From NCBI GenBank assembly GCA_027338645.1, contig DAHWSH010000014.1, positions 1 to 30,269 of the forward strand: 30,269 nucleotides of DNA, given 5' to 3'. Shown here in pieces: positions 15,319-23,372 of the stretch (positions within the stretch are counted from its first letter, which is position 1; each line of letters opens with the position of its first letter). The notes below the pieces were generated by a model. The model searched no databases and was not told the DNA's origin. It saw only the letters and a list, made by a program, of their open reading frames with translations. This stretch comes from JAJZIH01 sp021785265. GTDB taxonomy: Bacteria; Pseudomonadota; Gammaproteobacteria; JAKAQQ01. A program made the translations under genes and the position numbers.

Positions 15319-16913
15319 TCCCTTCGCTCGCCGAAGCCCAGCCGGGTTGCGGCTTGGATCCGAAGGGAGAGCCGTCCCTGTTCTACGATCGGGCGCTGAC
15401 GGATCGCTTTGTAACCCGCGAAGATCTGCGTGACGTGATTGCCTTGTGCACAAACGGGGAAGTCCTGGTCAGCGAAGGTTACCAGGACGAGGTCCGGGTC
15501 CAAAACCTCCTGGCCTTGATCCGGATCGGCTGGAAGGCTTACCGGTGTACCCGCCCGGTTCCCTACCCGGTCCTCCGCGATCTGGGATCCGAAGCGAGGC
15601 CGGTCCACCCGACCGAGGATGCGGGGGTGATGGTGAACCAAGCCCGCCAGATGTTGGCTGAAGCGGCACGGCAGGAAGTGTCTGATATTCACCTGGTGAT
15701 GGATGCGAACGGACGGATGGGAACGGTGCTCATGCGCGTGTACGGGGATCTCCGCCGAGTGCGGCAAATGAAACTGCATGAGGCCGAGGAACTGGCCGGG
15801 GTGATCTATGGCGTGATGGCCGAAGAGGGGGAAGGCCATTACAACCCGTCAGCACCGCAAAAGGCCCGAATCGGAATCCGGGGTGGACACCTGCCGCCGG
15901 GCCTGCACGGGATCCGGATCCAGTCGACCCCGATTCTCGGGGGGTCGATGATGGTGCTTCGACTTCTGCCGAAGGACGTCGGGGTGGACGGAGACAGTCT
16001 GTCCGAGACCCTCTGCGGTCTGGGCTACACCCCGGAACAAGGAACCCAGATGAGCCGGCTCCTGGACCACGCATCGGGGATCACGGTGATTTCCGGGCCG
16101 ACCGGCTCCGGGAAAACCACGACGCTGGTGGCGGCCCTCAAATCGCTCCGGAGTCGTCAGCACACCCGGCATCTCCTCACACTCGAGGATCCGCCGGAGT
16201 ACCAGATCGAAGGCGTCCGGCAAATCCCCGTGCAGCACGAGGATTGGGGTCGTCATATCGAGGAGGTCATGCGGCTTGATCCGGATATCGTGATGGTGGG
16301 CGAGGTGCGGAGTCGGGAGGGCGCCGTCGGCACGCTCCAGGTGGCCAATACCGGGCACCTGGTCTTGACGACCGTGCATGCCAACAGTGCCTGGAAAATC
16401 CTGGCCCGCCTCCTCGACCTGTGCGACAAGCCCGAGAACCAGACCCTTCTCTATGACCCCTCCGTATTGCGTGGGCTGGTGGCCCAGCGTCTCGTGCAGA
16501 CGCTCTGTTCCCACTGTTCCCGGCCCCTGGAGGAGGACGACTCCTCCATTCCCGTACGGGATGCCGGGATCCTGCGAACACTCCTCGGGCACCGGTGGGC
16601 GCAGGCCCGCCGACGGGGTCCTGGGTGCCCGAGGTGCCAGACGGGGCAAGGGGCGCTTATGGGTATTGCCGGGAGATCGGTGGTGGCTGAGGTGGTGACC
16701 ACGACGCGTGACCTTCTCCATCAGGCTCGGGAAGAGGGGGTCGAACAGGCCGAGCGGGCCTGGACGCGACATCCGGACTCACTCACGATGGCACGGCACT
16801 GGCTCATGCGCTTTGCCCAGGGGGAGGTCGAATACGACAGCCGGAGGGGACTGGACCTGGTGCTTGAGGAGGAGGCCGAGTGGTCGGCCGAGCGAATCGG
16901 AGAGGGACCGTGA
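15315..16913 (+). CDS. pilQ: PilQ-type type IVb pilus extension ATPase (GspE/PulE family)
   Basis: Cytoplasmic hexameric motor for pilus assembly, 532 residues. Walker A is GPTGSGKT (261-268), followed by EDPPEYQIEG (Asp box), LDPDIVMVGEVRS (Walker B, residues 321-333) and TGHLVLTTVHANSA (His box). A four-cysteine zinc site, Cys398/Cys401 and Cys438/Cys441, lies in the C-terminal domain as in GspE proteins. The usual Arg-Asp after the Walker B glutamate is Arg332-Ser333 here. No retraction ATPase gene is nearby. It has a strong SD (GGGAGGGGG) and overlaps pilP; its stop overlaps the GTG start of pilR. Confidence 0.95.
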   Translation: MIPSLAEAQPGCGLDPKGEPSLFYDRALTDRFVTREDLRDVIALCTNGEVLVSEGYQDEVRVQNLLALIRIGWKAYRCTRPVPYPVLRDLGSEARPVHPTEDAGVMVNQARQMLAEAARQEVSDIHLVMDANGRMGTVLMRVYGDLRRVRQMKLHEAEELAGVIYGVMAEEGEGHYNPSAPQKARIGIRGGHLPPGLHGIRIQSTPILGGSMMVLRLLPKDVGVDGDSLSETLCGLGYTPEQGTQMSRLLDHASGITVISGPTGSGKTTTLVAALKSLRSRQHTRHLLTLEDPPEYQIEGVRQIPVQHEDWGRHIEEVMRLDPDIVMVGEVRSREGAVGTLQVANTGHLVLTTVHANSAWKILARLLDLCDKPENQTLLYDPSVLRGLVAQRLVQTLCSHCSRPLEEDDSSIPVRDAGILRTLLGHRWAQARRRGPGCPRCQTGQGALMGIAGRSVVAEVVTTTRDLLHQAREEGVEQAERAWTRHPDSLTMARHWLMRFAQGEVEYDSRRGLDLVLEEEAEWSAERIGEGP

Positions 16914-18049
16914 CGGCCCGAGCAGAGGGAAAGCGTCCCCTTCGGGATTGGGACTATCGCCTGGCGCTCTGGGTCTGGAGATGGAGTGGGAAGGAACGCT
17001 TTTTCCGGCACCTGGACCGGATCCTGCGGCGCCCGTCCATCAACATCGTCACGGTGGTGGATGAAATGGTCCGTCGAGGCGGCCGACGTGGGGGAGCGGG
17101 CATCGAGGCCATGGTTCTTCGTGAAATCCAGAAACGCATGCGGTCGGGACTGTCGGTGGCGGAATCGATGGCGGACATCACGGACCCCGTGGAACGGATG
17201 CTGATCCGGGGAGGGGAGCAGAGCGTGGGGGCCGATGGACAGCAGACCGGAATCCAGCGGGTCTTCAGCGATCTCGGCCGTCGCCTCGAATCCAGACGCC
17301 GGATGCGTGGGGCGGTGCTGGGGGCGTGGGCCCGGCTGGTCACGTATTTCGTGATGATCCTGGCCGCTCTTGTGACTTTTTCCGATTACGTGATCCCGAA
17401 GATTGCGCTCTTGTATCCCCCCGCAGACTGGACGGGTGTCCCCCGCTCGTTGCTGCTGATCAGTCAGGTGATGCAATCGGTCGGCTTTGCCGTTTTCGTG
17501 GGGGGTGGAATTCTCTTCTTCTTGCTCCTGCCTTTCCTTTTGCCTTATTGGACAGGTCCGATCCGACGCGTCCTGGATCGCATTCCGCCATTCAGCTTTT
17601 ACCGTTTGCAGGAAGGAGGGGCCTGGCTCGCGAGTATCCCCGCCTTGACGGACAGTGGCCGGATCAAGGCCTATGACGCACTCGTCGAGACCGAGCGACT
17701 GTCCAAGCCCTGGATGCGGGAGCGCCTTCAGGCGATCCGGCGGGGCATGACGGCCGGTTTCGGGATGGGACGGGCCATGCAGCATTCTCCCTTTCGTTTC
17801 CCGGATCCCGAAATCGTGGCCGACATTTCCCTGTTCGAAAGCCAGGGGCTCGATGTGGAAGCGATCCTACGGGAGATGGCCTCGGAATGGGCGGATACCG
17901 GCTTCCAACGGGTTGTGATCCAAGCGGGCCGGATCGAGGCCATGGCCCGCATCGTCTTTGCACTCATCGTGCTCTGGTACACGTTGGGAACCGTGGTTCT
18001 GCAGATCCAGATTCCGAACTACTTCATGTCCATGGCACACATGGGGTAA
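16910..18049 (+). CDS. pilR: PilR-type type IVb pilus inner-membrane platform protein (GspF/PilC family)
   Basis: Polytopic platform protein on which the ATPase acts. The 379-residue product has two related cytoplasmic helical domains, one before and one after a central membrane region. The first contains GLSVAESMAD and the second AGFGMGRAMQHSPFRFPDPEI. Membrane segments lie near residues 143-165 and 183-212, with a final one at the C-terminus (FALIVLWYTLGTVVLQI). Start GTG 16910 follows SD-like AGAGGGA and overlaps the pilQ stop. The order pilQ-pilR-pilS is that of IncI thin-pilus operons. Confidence 0.92.
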   Translation: MTARAEGKRPLRDWDYRLALWVWRWSGKERFFRHLDRILRRPSINIVTVVDEMVRRGGRRGGAGIEAMVLREIQKRMRSGLSVAESMADITDPVERMLIRGGEQSVGADGQQTGIQRVFSDLGRRLESRRRMRGAVLGAWARLVTYFVMILAALVTFSDYVIPKIALLYPPADWTGVPRSLLLISQVMQSVGFAVFVGGGILFFLLLPFLLPYWTGPIRRVLDRIPPFSFYRLQEGGAWLASIPALTDSGRIKAYDALVETERLSKPWMRERLQAIRRGMTAGFGMGRAMQHSPFRFPDPEIVADISLFESQGLDVEAILREMASEWADTGFQRVVIQAGRIEAMARIVFALIVLWYTLGTVVLQIQIPNYFMSMAHMG

Positions 18050-18106
18050 CCGCATGCGCGGAGGAAAACTGTGCCTGGAGTTAATGAGCATGAGCGGAGG
18101 TATGCC

Positions 18107-18676
18107 GTGAGAAAACGTGATCTGAATGGGCCCGGGGTGTGCCGGGGCCAAGAGGGGTTGACCTTGGTTGAAACCTTGATCGCCGTGGTGATCGGCATCA
18201 TCATCCTAGCGGGTGCGTTTATCGTCGCCGGGCAGGTATTGAGCAACAATCGCCTGTCGAACACCGAGACCGACATCGCGTCGATCGAGGGCGGCGTGAA
18301 ACAGCTCTACGCCGGACAGGGGAACTATAACGGACTCACCAATCAGGTCGCGGTCAATGCCGGTGTGTTTCCGGCCGATATGGTGGGAACGGGATCTCCG
18401 GTGGATTCCTGGCAGGGGGCAGTCACGCTCGAGCCGGGAACCGCGGTTTCGTCGGATTACGGCGGGGATTTTGCGATCCAGATGGCGAATGTTTCCCAGA
18501 GCGCCTGCATCAAGCTGGCCACCTACCAGTACGGCACCTGGGTGGGCTTCTCCATCAACGGAACGTCACTCTATTCGCCGGGCAACCCCATTGCCGCAGG
18601 TTCCAGTCCCACGCCGCTGGCCGCTGGCGATTGCACTCCGGCGAGCACCAACACCCTGCTCTGGATTGTCGGCTGA
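18107..18676 (+). CDS. pilS: Type IVb major prepilin PilS
   Basis: The 189-residue prepilin has a short leader ending in Gly17, then a mature N-terminus LTLVETLIAVVIGIIILAG with Glu at +5 and a long hydrophobic helix, diagnostic of class III-cleaved pilins. Two cysteines near the C-terminus (QSACIK and AGDCTP) would close the disulfide loop. I chose GTG 18107 because GGAGG stands 6 bases upstream and gives a 17-residue leader. GTG 18071, which also has GGAGG upstream, would give a 29-residue leader and remains possible. No prepilin peptidase gene is in this cluster, so processing must use an enzyme encoded elsewhere. Confidence 0.9.
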   Translation: MRKRDLNGPGVCRGQEGLTLVETLIAVVIGIIILAGAFIVAGQVLSNNRLSNTETDIASIEGGVKQLYAGQGNYNGLTNQVAVNAGVFPADMVGTGSPVDSWQGAVTLEPGTAVSSDYGGDFAIQMANVSQSACIKLATYQYGTWVGFSINGTSLYSPGNPIAAGSSPTPLAAGDCTPASTNTLLWIVG

Positions 18677-18694
18677 GCGGGACTGGAGAGACCG

Positions 18695-19141
18695 ATGTGG
18701 ATGGCTGGCGTGGTCGCTTTCCTGTTGGGGCTCATGATCCTCTTCGCCGATCTGGTCACCCCGGTGACCGTCCGCTTCGATCGCGACCCGGTATTGGCCG
18801 AAAACTTCACGTCCTACCGGAATGCGGTCATCCGTTACGTCGAAGCGCATCCGGATGTGACGGGGAGTCTCGCACCCGATCGGCTCTCGCTGCCTCCGGG
18901 CTGGCAAGCCTTGTCCGCACTCCATAACGAAACTCAGGAAGGCCAGGTGGTGATCTGGGCGCCGCTGCCGCCCGCCGCGCAGCTTTCCGTGGAGCAGGAG
19001 GTCGCAGGATCGGAATCCATCGGCGTGGTGGAAATCCAGGATGGAGTCGAGATCGGTTATTCGGAACTCGACGGAACCCGCTTTCCCGTACCGTCCGGCG
19101 TGCCGGTCGGGGCGCTGGTTTCGGTGGTGAGCGTGAAATGA
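18695..19141 (+). CDS. pilM: PilM-like thin-pilus protein
   Basis: A 148-residue protein with one N-terminal hydrophobic helix (about residues 4-22), then a soluble domain with FTSYRNAVIRYVEAHPDVTG, LPPGWQAL, VVIWAPLPP and a final VPSGVPVGALVSVV. Size, the Y-x-x-A-V-x-x-Y-x-x-x-H/N-P-x-x-x-G stretch and the L-P-x-x-W motif fit the small PilM family of IncI-type pili. In R64 pilM lies between pilL and pilN; here it sits between pilS and pilV. It overlaps the PilV gene (ATGA at 19138-19141). The helix also resembles a signal anchor of a minor component, so the family call is moderate. Confidence 0.65.
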   Translation: MWMAGVVAFLLGLMILFADLVTPVTVRFDRDPVLAENFTSYRNAVIRYVEAHPDVTGSLAPDRLSLPPGWQALSALHNETQEGQVVIWAPLPPAAQLSVEQEVAGSESIGVVEIQDGVEIGYSELDGTRFPVPSGVPVGALVSVVSVK

Positions 19142-20385
19142 CCCGAAGGAAGCCGTCCCGGTTGCAGACCGGGTGCCCGGGGCGCGAGTGCGGTCTCAGC
19201 CTCATCGAGCTTTTGATCACGGTGGTGCTGGGCACGGTGCTCCTGGTCAGCATCTTCTCCCTCGCCGACCAGGGGATGCGGCGGATCCGCCAGGTGACGG
19301 CCGGTGCGCAGCTCCGACTGATCGGGCACGCGGTCCATCACTATGTGATGTCCCATTACGCCGCGCTCCTGTCCGGTTCGACGGCGACACAGGCCGTCCT
19401 GGTTCCGATCGCCGATCTCGCGGCGGGTGGCTACCTCCCCCCGGGCTACACGGGGCAGAACCCCTTCGGCGATCTCTACACGGTCTATGTTCTGCAACCC
19501 CGTGCGAATGACCTTGCGGCGGTGACCCTGGCCGCACCCCCGCCCGGAGTGCCCGGCTTCGTGTGGACGGACCAATCGGCGAACAACCATTATGCCGACG
19601 TGGTGATTCCCGGAGCGGCCGAGACCGGTGGACCGGAAGCGGGCTACGTCGCGACCGGGGAGGTGCCGGGAGAAACCCGGGGGGAGCTGGTCGGCGCGTT
19701 CGGCGGCTGGTCGTTCTCGATCGCCGGGACGTCGATCCCCAACCCCGGGCCCGGTCATCTGGTGCTTTTCCAATATTTCTCGGATGGCACCCTGGATCCG
19801 GACTATCTCTACCGGATTGCGGTTCCGGGACATCCCGAACTCAACCAGATGTTTGCGCCCCTCAACATGGGCGGAAACGATGTGACCGGCGTGGATGACC
19901 TTTCGGCGAGTGGCAACCTCGCCACCTCCGGTCTTTCGCCGACAACCGGGTTTCCCCAGGGGATTGTACCCGATGGCATCCGGACCTGGAACCTGTTTGC
20001 GGATGGCGGTCTTTATGCCGGTCTCGACGCCTCCGGCCAGCCGGCAGTGGCCATCGCCGGAGGAGGGGTTTCCGCCGAAGGGGATGTCACGGCCGAGAAC
20101 GGTCGGGTCGCGCTGTCCCACGCCGTTGTTTTCGAGACGGAAGCCCAGAACGGGAGCGTGATCCCGAAACCGGATTACTGTCCTCCCGGCAGTCTGCCCC
20201 GGATCTTTGTCACACCGGTTTTCATTTCGGCCGGACCGGATGCCTTGCCGCTGGCCGGTTACCAGGCATGGGCCACGCCGTCGGGTTCCGCCTGGATCGT
20301 CCAGGCCCGTGTTCTTACCCAGGCAGGATGGGTGTCCCCTCCTTCGCCCTATCTGGTGGTGAAAGTGGTGACCCAATGCGACTGA
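19138..20385 (+). CDS. pilV: PilV-like minor prepilin / pilus-tip adhesin (shufflon-protein family)
   Basis: A 415-residue protein with a class III leader ending at Gly19 and mature N-terminus LSLIELLITVVLGTVLLVSIF (Glu at +5). The middle contains LYRIAVPGHPELNQMFAPLNMGGNDV and then a GNLATSG-type repeat region, the signature of the PilV N-terminal constant region (Bac_shufflon). In IncI plasmids the C-terminus is switched by the Rci recombinase to change recipient specificity. Here a single fixed C-terminal segment follows, ending in VVTQCD, with no recombinase gene or inverted repeat segments nearby. Likely a tip adhesin with fixed specificity. Confidence 0.85.
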   Translation: MTRRKPSRLQTGCPGRECGLSLIELLITVVLGTVLLVSIFSLADQGMRRIRQVTAGAQLRLIGHAVHHYVMSHYAALLSGSTATQAVLVPIADLAAGGYLPPGYTGQNPFGDLYTVYVLQPRANDLAAVTLAAPPPGVPGFVWTDQSANNHYADVVIPGAAETGGPEAGYVATGEVPGETRGELVGAFGGWSFSIAGTSIPNPGPGHLVLFQYFSDGTLDPDYLYRIAVPGHPELNQMFAPLNMGGNDVTGVDDLSASGNLATSGLSPTTGFPQGIVPDGIRTWNLFADGGLYAGLDASGQPAVAIAGGGVSAEGDVTAENGRVALSHAVVFETEAQNGSVIPKPDYCPPGSLPRIFVTPVFISAGPDALPLAGYQAWATPSGSAWIVQARVLTQAGWVSPPSPYLVVKVVTQCD

Positions 20386-20503
20386 GGTCAGTCCAGTCTC
20401 TCCCTCCCCACGAGCGAGGCCTCCCCAAGGGGGTTCGGCAAGCCTTTGCTCTCTGGCTTTGATTCAACCGGTTTCCCACCATCCGTCACTCCGGAGCTGC
20501 TAC

Positions 20504-21082
20504 ATGAAATCATGGTCCCTCTCCCTTCTCCTTCTTGCCTCGACTTTGGCGCTCATGCTGCATTCGGGGAAATCCCTTGCCGTACTGCCGACCGGGTTGC
20601 CGATGCCCGCCCCTTGTGATGCCACCTGTCTGACGCCGGCTCCACTGTCCTATGAGGAACCGGATGCGGCGAGTGCCGAGAATGCCGAAAACGCGCTCAA
20701 TGCCGTCAATTGCACAGGGGGGGTCTCTGGCCACTGTGCGGGGACTGACCCGACCGCACCCGGTGGTGGCCTCGTTTCGTACCGACCGGTGTCCTCTGCG
20801 CAGAGTGTTTTTGCGTCGTGGAACAACGAAGCGTCAGTCTCCTACTGCTCGCAATTCACCATCTGGACGGCCTATCGGATCCCCTGGGCGGAATATGTGA
20901 GCGGCCAGTACGTGATGATGATGCCGGAATCGGCGAGTGCTGCAGCGGAGGAGAAAGTGATCACGGTGGAGCACATCCCGCCCGCCCCCAATCCCTGGAC
21001 CGATTCCATGACTCTGACGCTGAGCGTGGCCGGGTCGGTCGGGGGGCTGCGACCGCCTCCCACGGGGCACCTCTGTCCGTGA
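20504..21082 (+). CDS. Secreted cysteine-containing protein of unknown function, last gene of the pil locus
   Basis: I do not recognise a family. The 192-residue product has a clear signal peptide (MKSWSLSLLLLASTLALML, cleavage near SLA). The mature part has six cysteines, near residues 38, 42, 70, 78, 115 and 191 (two in PCDATC, two in NCTGGVSGHC). This suggests up to three disulfides, consistent with an exported domain. ATG 20504 is preceded by GGAG 7 bases upstream; a TTG at 20459 would misplace the signal peptide. It follows pilV by 118 bases in the same direction, so a pilus-associated or surface role is inferred from position only. Confidence 0.6.
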   Translation: MKSWSLSLLLLASTLALMLHSGKSLAVLPTGLPMPAPCDATCLTPAPLSYEEPDAASAENAENALNAVNCTGGVSGHCAGTDPTAPGGGLVSYRPVSSAQSVFASWNNEASVSYCSQFTIWTAYRIPWAEYVSGQYVMMMPESASAAAEEKVITVEHIPPAPNPWTDSMTLTLSVAGSVGGLRPPPTGHLCP

Positions 21083-21156
21083 TTCTCGACCATCAACAAG
21101 CCTGCACCGTAGTGGGAGGGGCCGTCTGGCCAGACCCAGGGAGCTGGAGGCCGGTG

Positions 21157-22593
21157 TTAACGACCCGTCATGCGCTTTTCCAGGGGGCGCAGCAGGAGAT
21201 AAGTCAGGCCGGCGAGCAGGACCGCCAGTTCAAAACCCACATCCATCCCCTGGGGGGGGTTGAGCCAGCGGGCCATAGGGCCCGTGAAGAGGGTCTGTGC
21301 GGCACCCAGGTAGATCCCGAGGAAGCCGGCGCCCATGGCTGCCAGTGCAGCCCATCCTCCGGGCAGTGCGCTCCGGGTATCCCAGTGGTCCGCTTCGTAG
21401 GTTCCGCGGCGGATCCGGAAATGTTCAATCAGGAGGATGATGCACCAGGGGCCAAGCCAGTACGCCATGAGAAGGAGAAAGTTCTCGAGCAGGAGATCGA
21501 AATGGTGGGCGGCCAGAAGGGCGATCGTGACGTAACCCACGGCTCCGAGAAAGGTCCAGACCGCCCGGGGGGTCTGGCGAAAACGCTGACCCAAGACCTG
21601 CATGGACAGGCCCAGACTGTAGTCGTTGGGGATATTGTTGGCCACCATGCTGAGCGCGAGGAAGACGAGGAGGACAGTCCCTAGGAGACCGAGGGGGCGA
21701 AAGGCCAAAGCGACCAGGGTGCCGCCCCCCGCAGCGGCTGCCGCATGACCATACGGGATGGTGGTGAGTCCCATGCCCAGAACTTCGAGCAGCACACAGG
21801 GCAGACCGATCCCGGCAAAGGTCAACCAGAAAATGCGGCGAGGGGAGGTCTCTTCCGGCTGGTTCACGGTATAGTCCGAGGCGTAGGAGCTCCACCCGAT
21901 CGCAGCACCGAACACGACGCCTCCGTAGGAAATCCAGTCCGCGGCCGTGCCTGCGTGCGTGGCTGCCGGAGAAAATAGATGCATCTCGGGCAGGCCGGTC
22001 AGGGCGAGGAGCAGGAAGATGGCGGCCATGGGGAGCCAGGCGTAACGCTCGTAAAGATGAACGTAGCGGTAGCCGTAAATGCTGACGATCGTGGTCAGGG
22101 CCGCGATGAGAAGAACGCCTCCGGAGATCGGGATTCCGCCACGGCTCAGATGGGTCAGGATCTGGGCTGCGATGAGCACGCCGACTGCCGACCACCCGAC
22201 ACAGGACAGCACGTTGAACAGGGCCATGATCTTGGCGCCGGTCCAACCAAAGGAGAATCGGGAGATGGTCATCTGGCGCAAGCCGAGCCGGGGTCCGAGC
22301 GTCGCAAAAAAAGCGGCCGGGATCGTGCCGAGGGCGGTGAAGAGGACCATACCGAAGGTCCCCGCCCAAAAACCCAGATGAAAAACCGGGCGGGCGAGTG
22401 CGCCCAGGGCCACCGTGGAAACCACCAGATTGGCCGAGAGCCAAAGCGTGAAGTTGTCGAAAACGTTGAGATGGTGCCGTTCGTTCGCCGAAACCCGTTC
22501 GATGCCGCGTTGTTCGATCCGCTGGGTCAGGCGCCGGACGGTTGTGAGCGGGTGGACGGGCCGGGTTCCGGAGCGATCTGGGGAATTTTTCAT
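21157..22593 (-). CDS. NCS1-family purine/cytosine-type permease
   Basis: A membrane transporter with about 12 helices. Family features include HHLNVFDNFTLWLSANLVVSTVALG before and in helix 1, RFSFGW, YGYRYVHLYERYAWLP, an S-S-Y-A-S-D-Y-T segment, and late NNIPNDYSLGLSMQ. NCS1 proteins import cytosine, purines, allantoin, hydantoins or thiamine-like bases by cation symport; I cannot tell the substrate. I use ATG 22593 (478 residues) because the 27 residues gained from ATG 22674 are proline-rich and the upstream GGAG there abuts the codon. A TACAAT box lies just before 22593, so a leaderless or very short leader transcript is possible. It is convergent with the pil locus and divergent from arsR. 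Confidence 0.88.
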   Translation of the reverse strand: MKNSPDRSGTRPVHPLTTVRRLTQRIEQRGIERVSANERHHLNVFDNFTLWLSANLVVSTVALGALARPVFHLGFWAGTFGMVLFTALGTIPAAFFATLGPRLGLRQMTISRFSFGWTGAKIMALFNVLSCVGWSAVGVLIAAQILTHLSRGGIPISGGVLLIAALTTIVSIYGYRYVHLYERYAWLPMAAIFLLLALTGLPEMHLFSPAATHAGTAADWISYGGVVFGAAIGWSSYASDYTVNQPEETSPRRIFWLTFAGIGLPCVLLEVLGMGLTTIPYGHAAAAAGGGTLVALAFRPLGLLGTVLLVFLALSMVANNIPNDYSLGLSMQVLGQRFRQTPRAVWTFLGAVGYVTIALLAAHHFDLLLENFLLLMAYWLGPWCIILLIEHFRIRRGTYEADHWDTRSALPGGWAALAAMGAGFLGIYLGAAQTLFTGPMARWLNPPQGMDVGFELAVLLAGLTYLLLRPLEKRMTGR

Positions 22594-22927
22594 GGGCAGG
22601 GGATTGTAGCGGAACGGAGGCGGGGCATGCTGGTTCCGTCCGGGGAACCCGGTCGGTTTGTTATCCGGTTGCATCTCCAGTTGCTCGCAACCCCGATCTG
22701 AGATGCCCTCTTCATGTGGTGGTTGGGAAGATCAGGGGCCGTTTTATTGAATTGGGCAGAGAAACGCTTCCAGGAGTGATCTCAAGCCGGTTTGAAATTG
22801 AGCGGACTCCAAGCGCTCACGGCCTGCCCTACGGCTTGGTCTGTCTTAGAGCGACCCCTCGAGTTTTTCATGCACTTCAAGCGGCAGGTTTTCCTACACC
22901 CGTTTCGCATCCTCGGAGCATCCGGTA
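22594..22927. other. Intergenic region between the permease and the arsR promoter
   Basis: About 330 bases separate the permease start from the arsR promoter. Apart from the TACAAT near the permease start and the alternative permease N-terminus, I see no gene, RNA or repeat here. Open frames across it have no recognisable content. Confidence 0.4.
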
Positions 22928-22956
22928 TTGACAGCTCGAGTTCAGTTCTATATTAT
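22928..22956 (+). promoter_or_regulatory. Consensus sigma-70 promoter of the arsR-AHSA1 operon
   Basis: TTGACA (22928-22933) is a perfect -35 hexamer. After exactly 17 bases comes TATTAT (22951-22956), five of six matches to the -10 consensus. Transcription would start near 22963, inside the palindrome described next, and about 28 bases before the TTG start of arsR. Confidence 0.8.
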
Positions 22957-22961
22957 ACTAT

Positions 22962-22977
22962 TTAGTTATATAACTAA
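22962..22977. promoter_or_regulatory. Perfect 16-bp palindrome, probable ArsR-family operator
   Basis: TTAGTTATATAACTAA is a complete palindrome placed over the predicted transcription start, in an AT-rich island unlike the GC-rich surroundings. ArsR-family repressors bind such AT-rich inverted repeats over their own promoters, so autorepression by the adjacent gene is likely. Metal or redox ligand: unknown. Confidence 0.7.
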
Positions 22978-22990
22978 CTGATTTAATATA

Positions 22991-23353
22991 TTGGACACGC
23001 TGAGCAAGACCTTTCACGCCCTGGCCGATCCGACCCGACGAGCAATCCTGGCCCGGCTGGCGCAGGGGGAAGCATCGGTGAATGAGCTGGCCGACCCGTT
23101 CGAAATGTCCCTGCCTGCGGTTTCGAAGCATTTGAAGGTCCTTGAGCGGGCCGGGCTCATCACCCGCGGCCGGGAGGCGCAGTTCCGGCCGGCGCGCATC
23201 GAGCCAAAAGCGCTGATGGGTGTCGAAGCCTGGATCGAGTGCACCCGCATGCTCTGGAACGAGCGGCTCGACCGGCTGGAAGTCTACCTCGGCGAGGTTC
23301 AAACCGGCGCGGCGCCCCGGAAGAAGGTGGGCCCCATGGCCCATGAACGCTGA
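22991..23353 (+). CDS. ArsR-family winged-helix transcriptional regulator
   Basis: A 120-residue repressor with the ArsR N-terminal signature TFHALADPTRRAILARLAQGEASVNELADPF split over helices 1-3, and the recognition helix region LPAVSKHLKVLERAGLI. No CxC or other metal-binding cysteines are in the recognition helix, so it belongs to the non-metal ArsR group usually coupled to AHSA1/SRPBCC proteins. The start is TTG 22991, the only plausible initiation codon before helix 1; there is no clear SD, consistent with a short leader. It is followed after 19 bases by the double-AHSA1 gene. Confidence 0.9.
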   Translation: MDTLSKTFHALADPTRRAILARLAQGEASVNELADPFEMSLPAVSKHLKVLERAGLITRGREAQFRPARIEPKALMGVEAWIECTRMLWNERLDRLEVYLGEVQTGAAPRKKVGPMAHER

Positions 23354-23372
23354 GCAAATTGAGGAGACGATC

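Noticed and set aside
18054..18110. Tiny 18-codon frame starting at ATG 18054 just before pilS
   Set aside because: No recognisable content; more likely chance in the pilS leader, though a leader-peptide role cannot be excluded.
19057..20376. Minus-strand open frame (439 codons) opposite pilV
   Set aside because: Antisense shadow of the PilV gene; the plus strand has a prepilin leader and a family signature.
21124..21135. Perfect 12-bp palindrome GTCTGGCCAGAC between the pil locus and the permease
   Set aside because: No loop and no T run, so not a terminator; a 12-bp palindrome in GC-rich DNA can be chance, and it lies between two convergent gene ends.
21979..22701. Plus-strand open frame opposite the NCS1 permease
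   Set aside because: Highly hydrophilic shadow of a transmembrane protein; no domain and no start signal.
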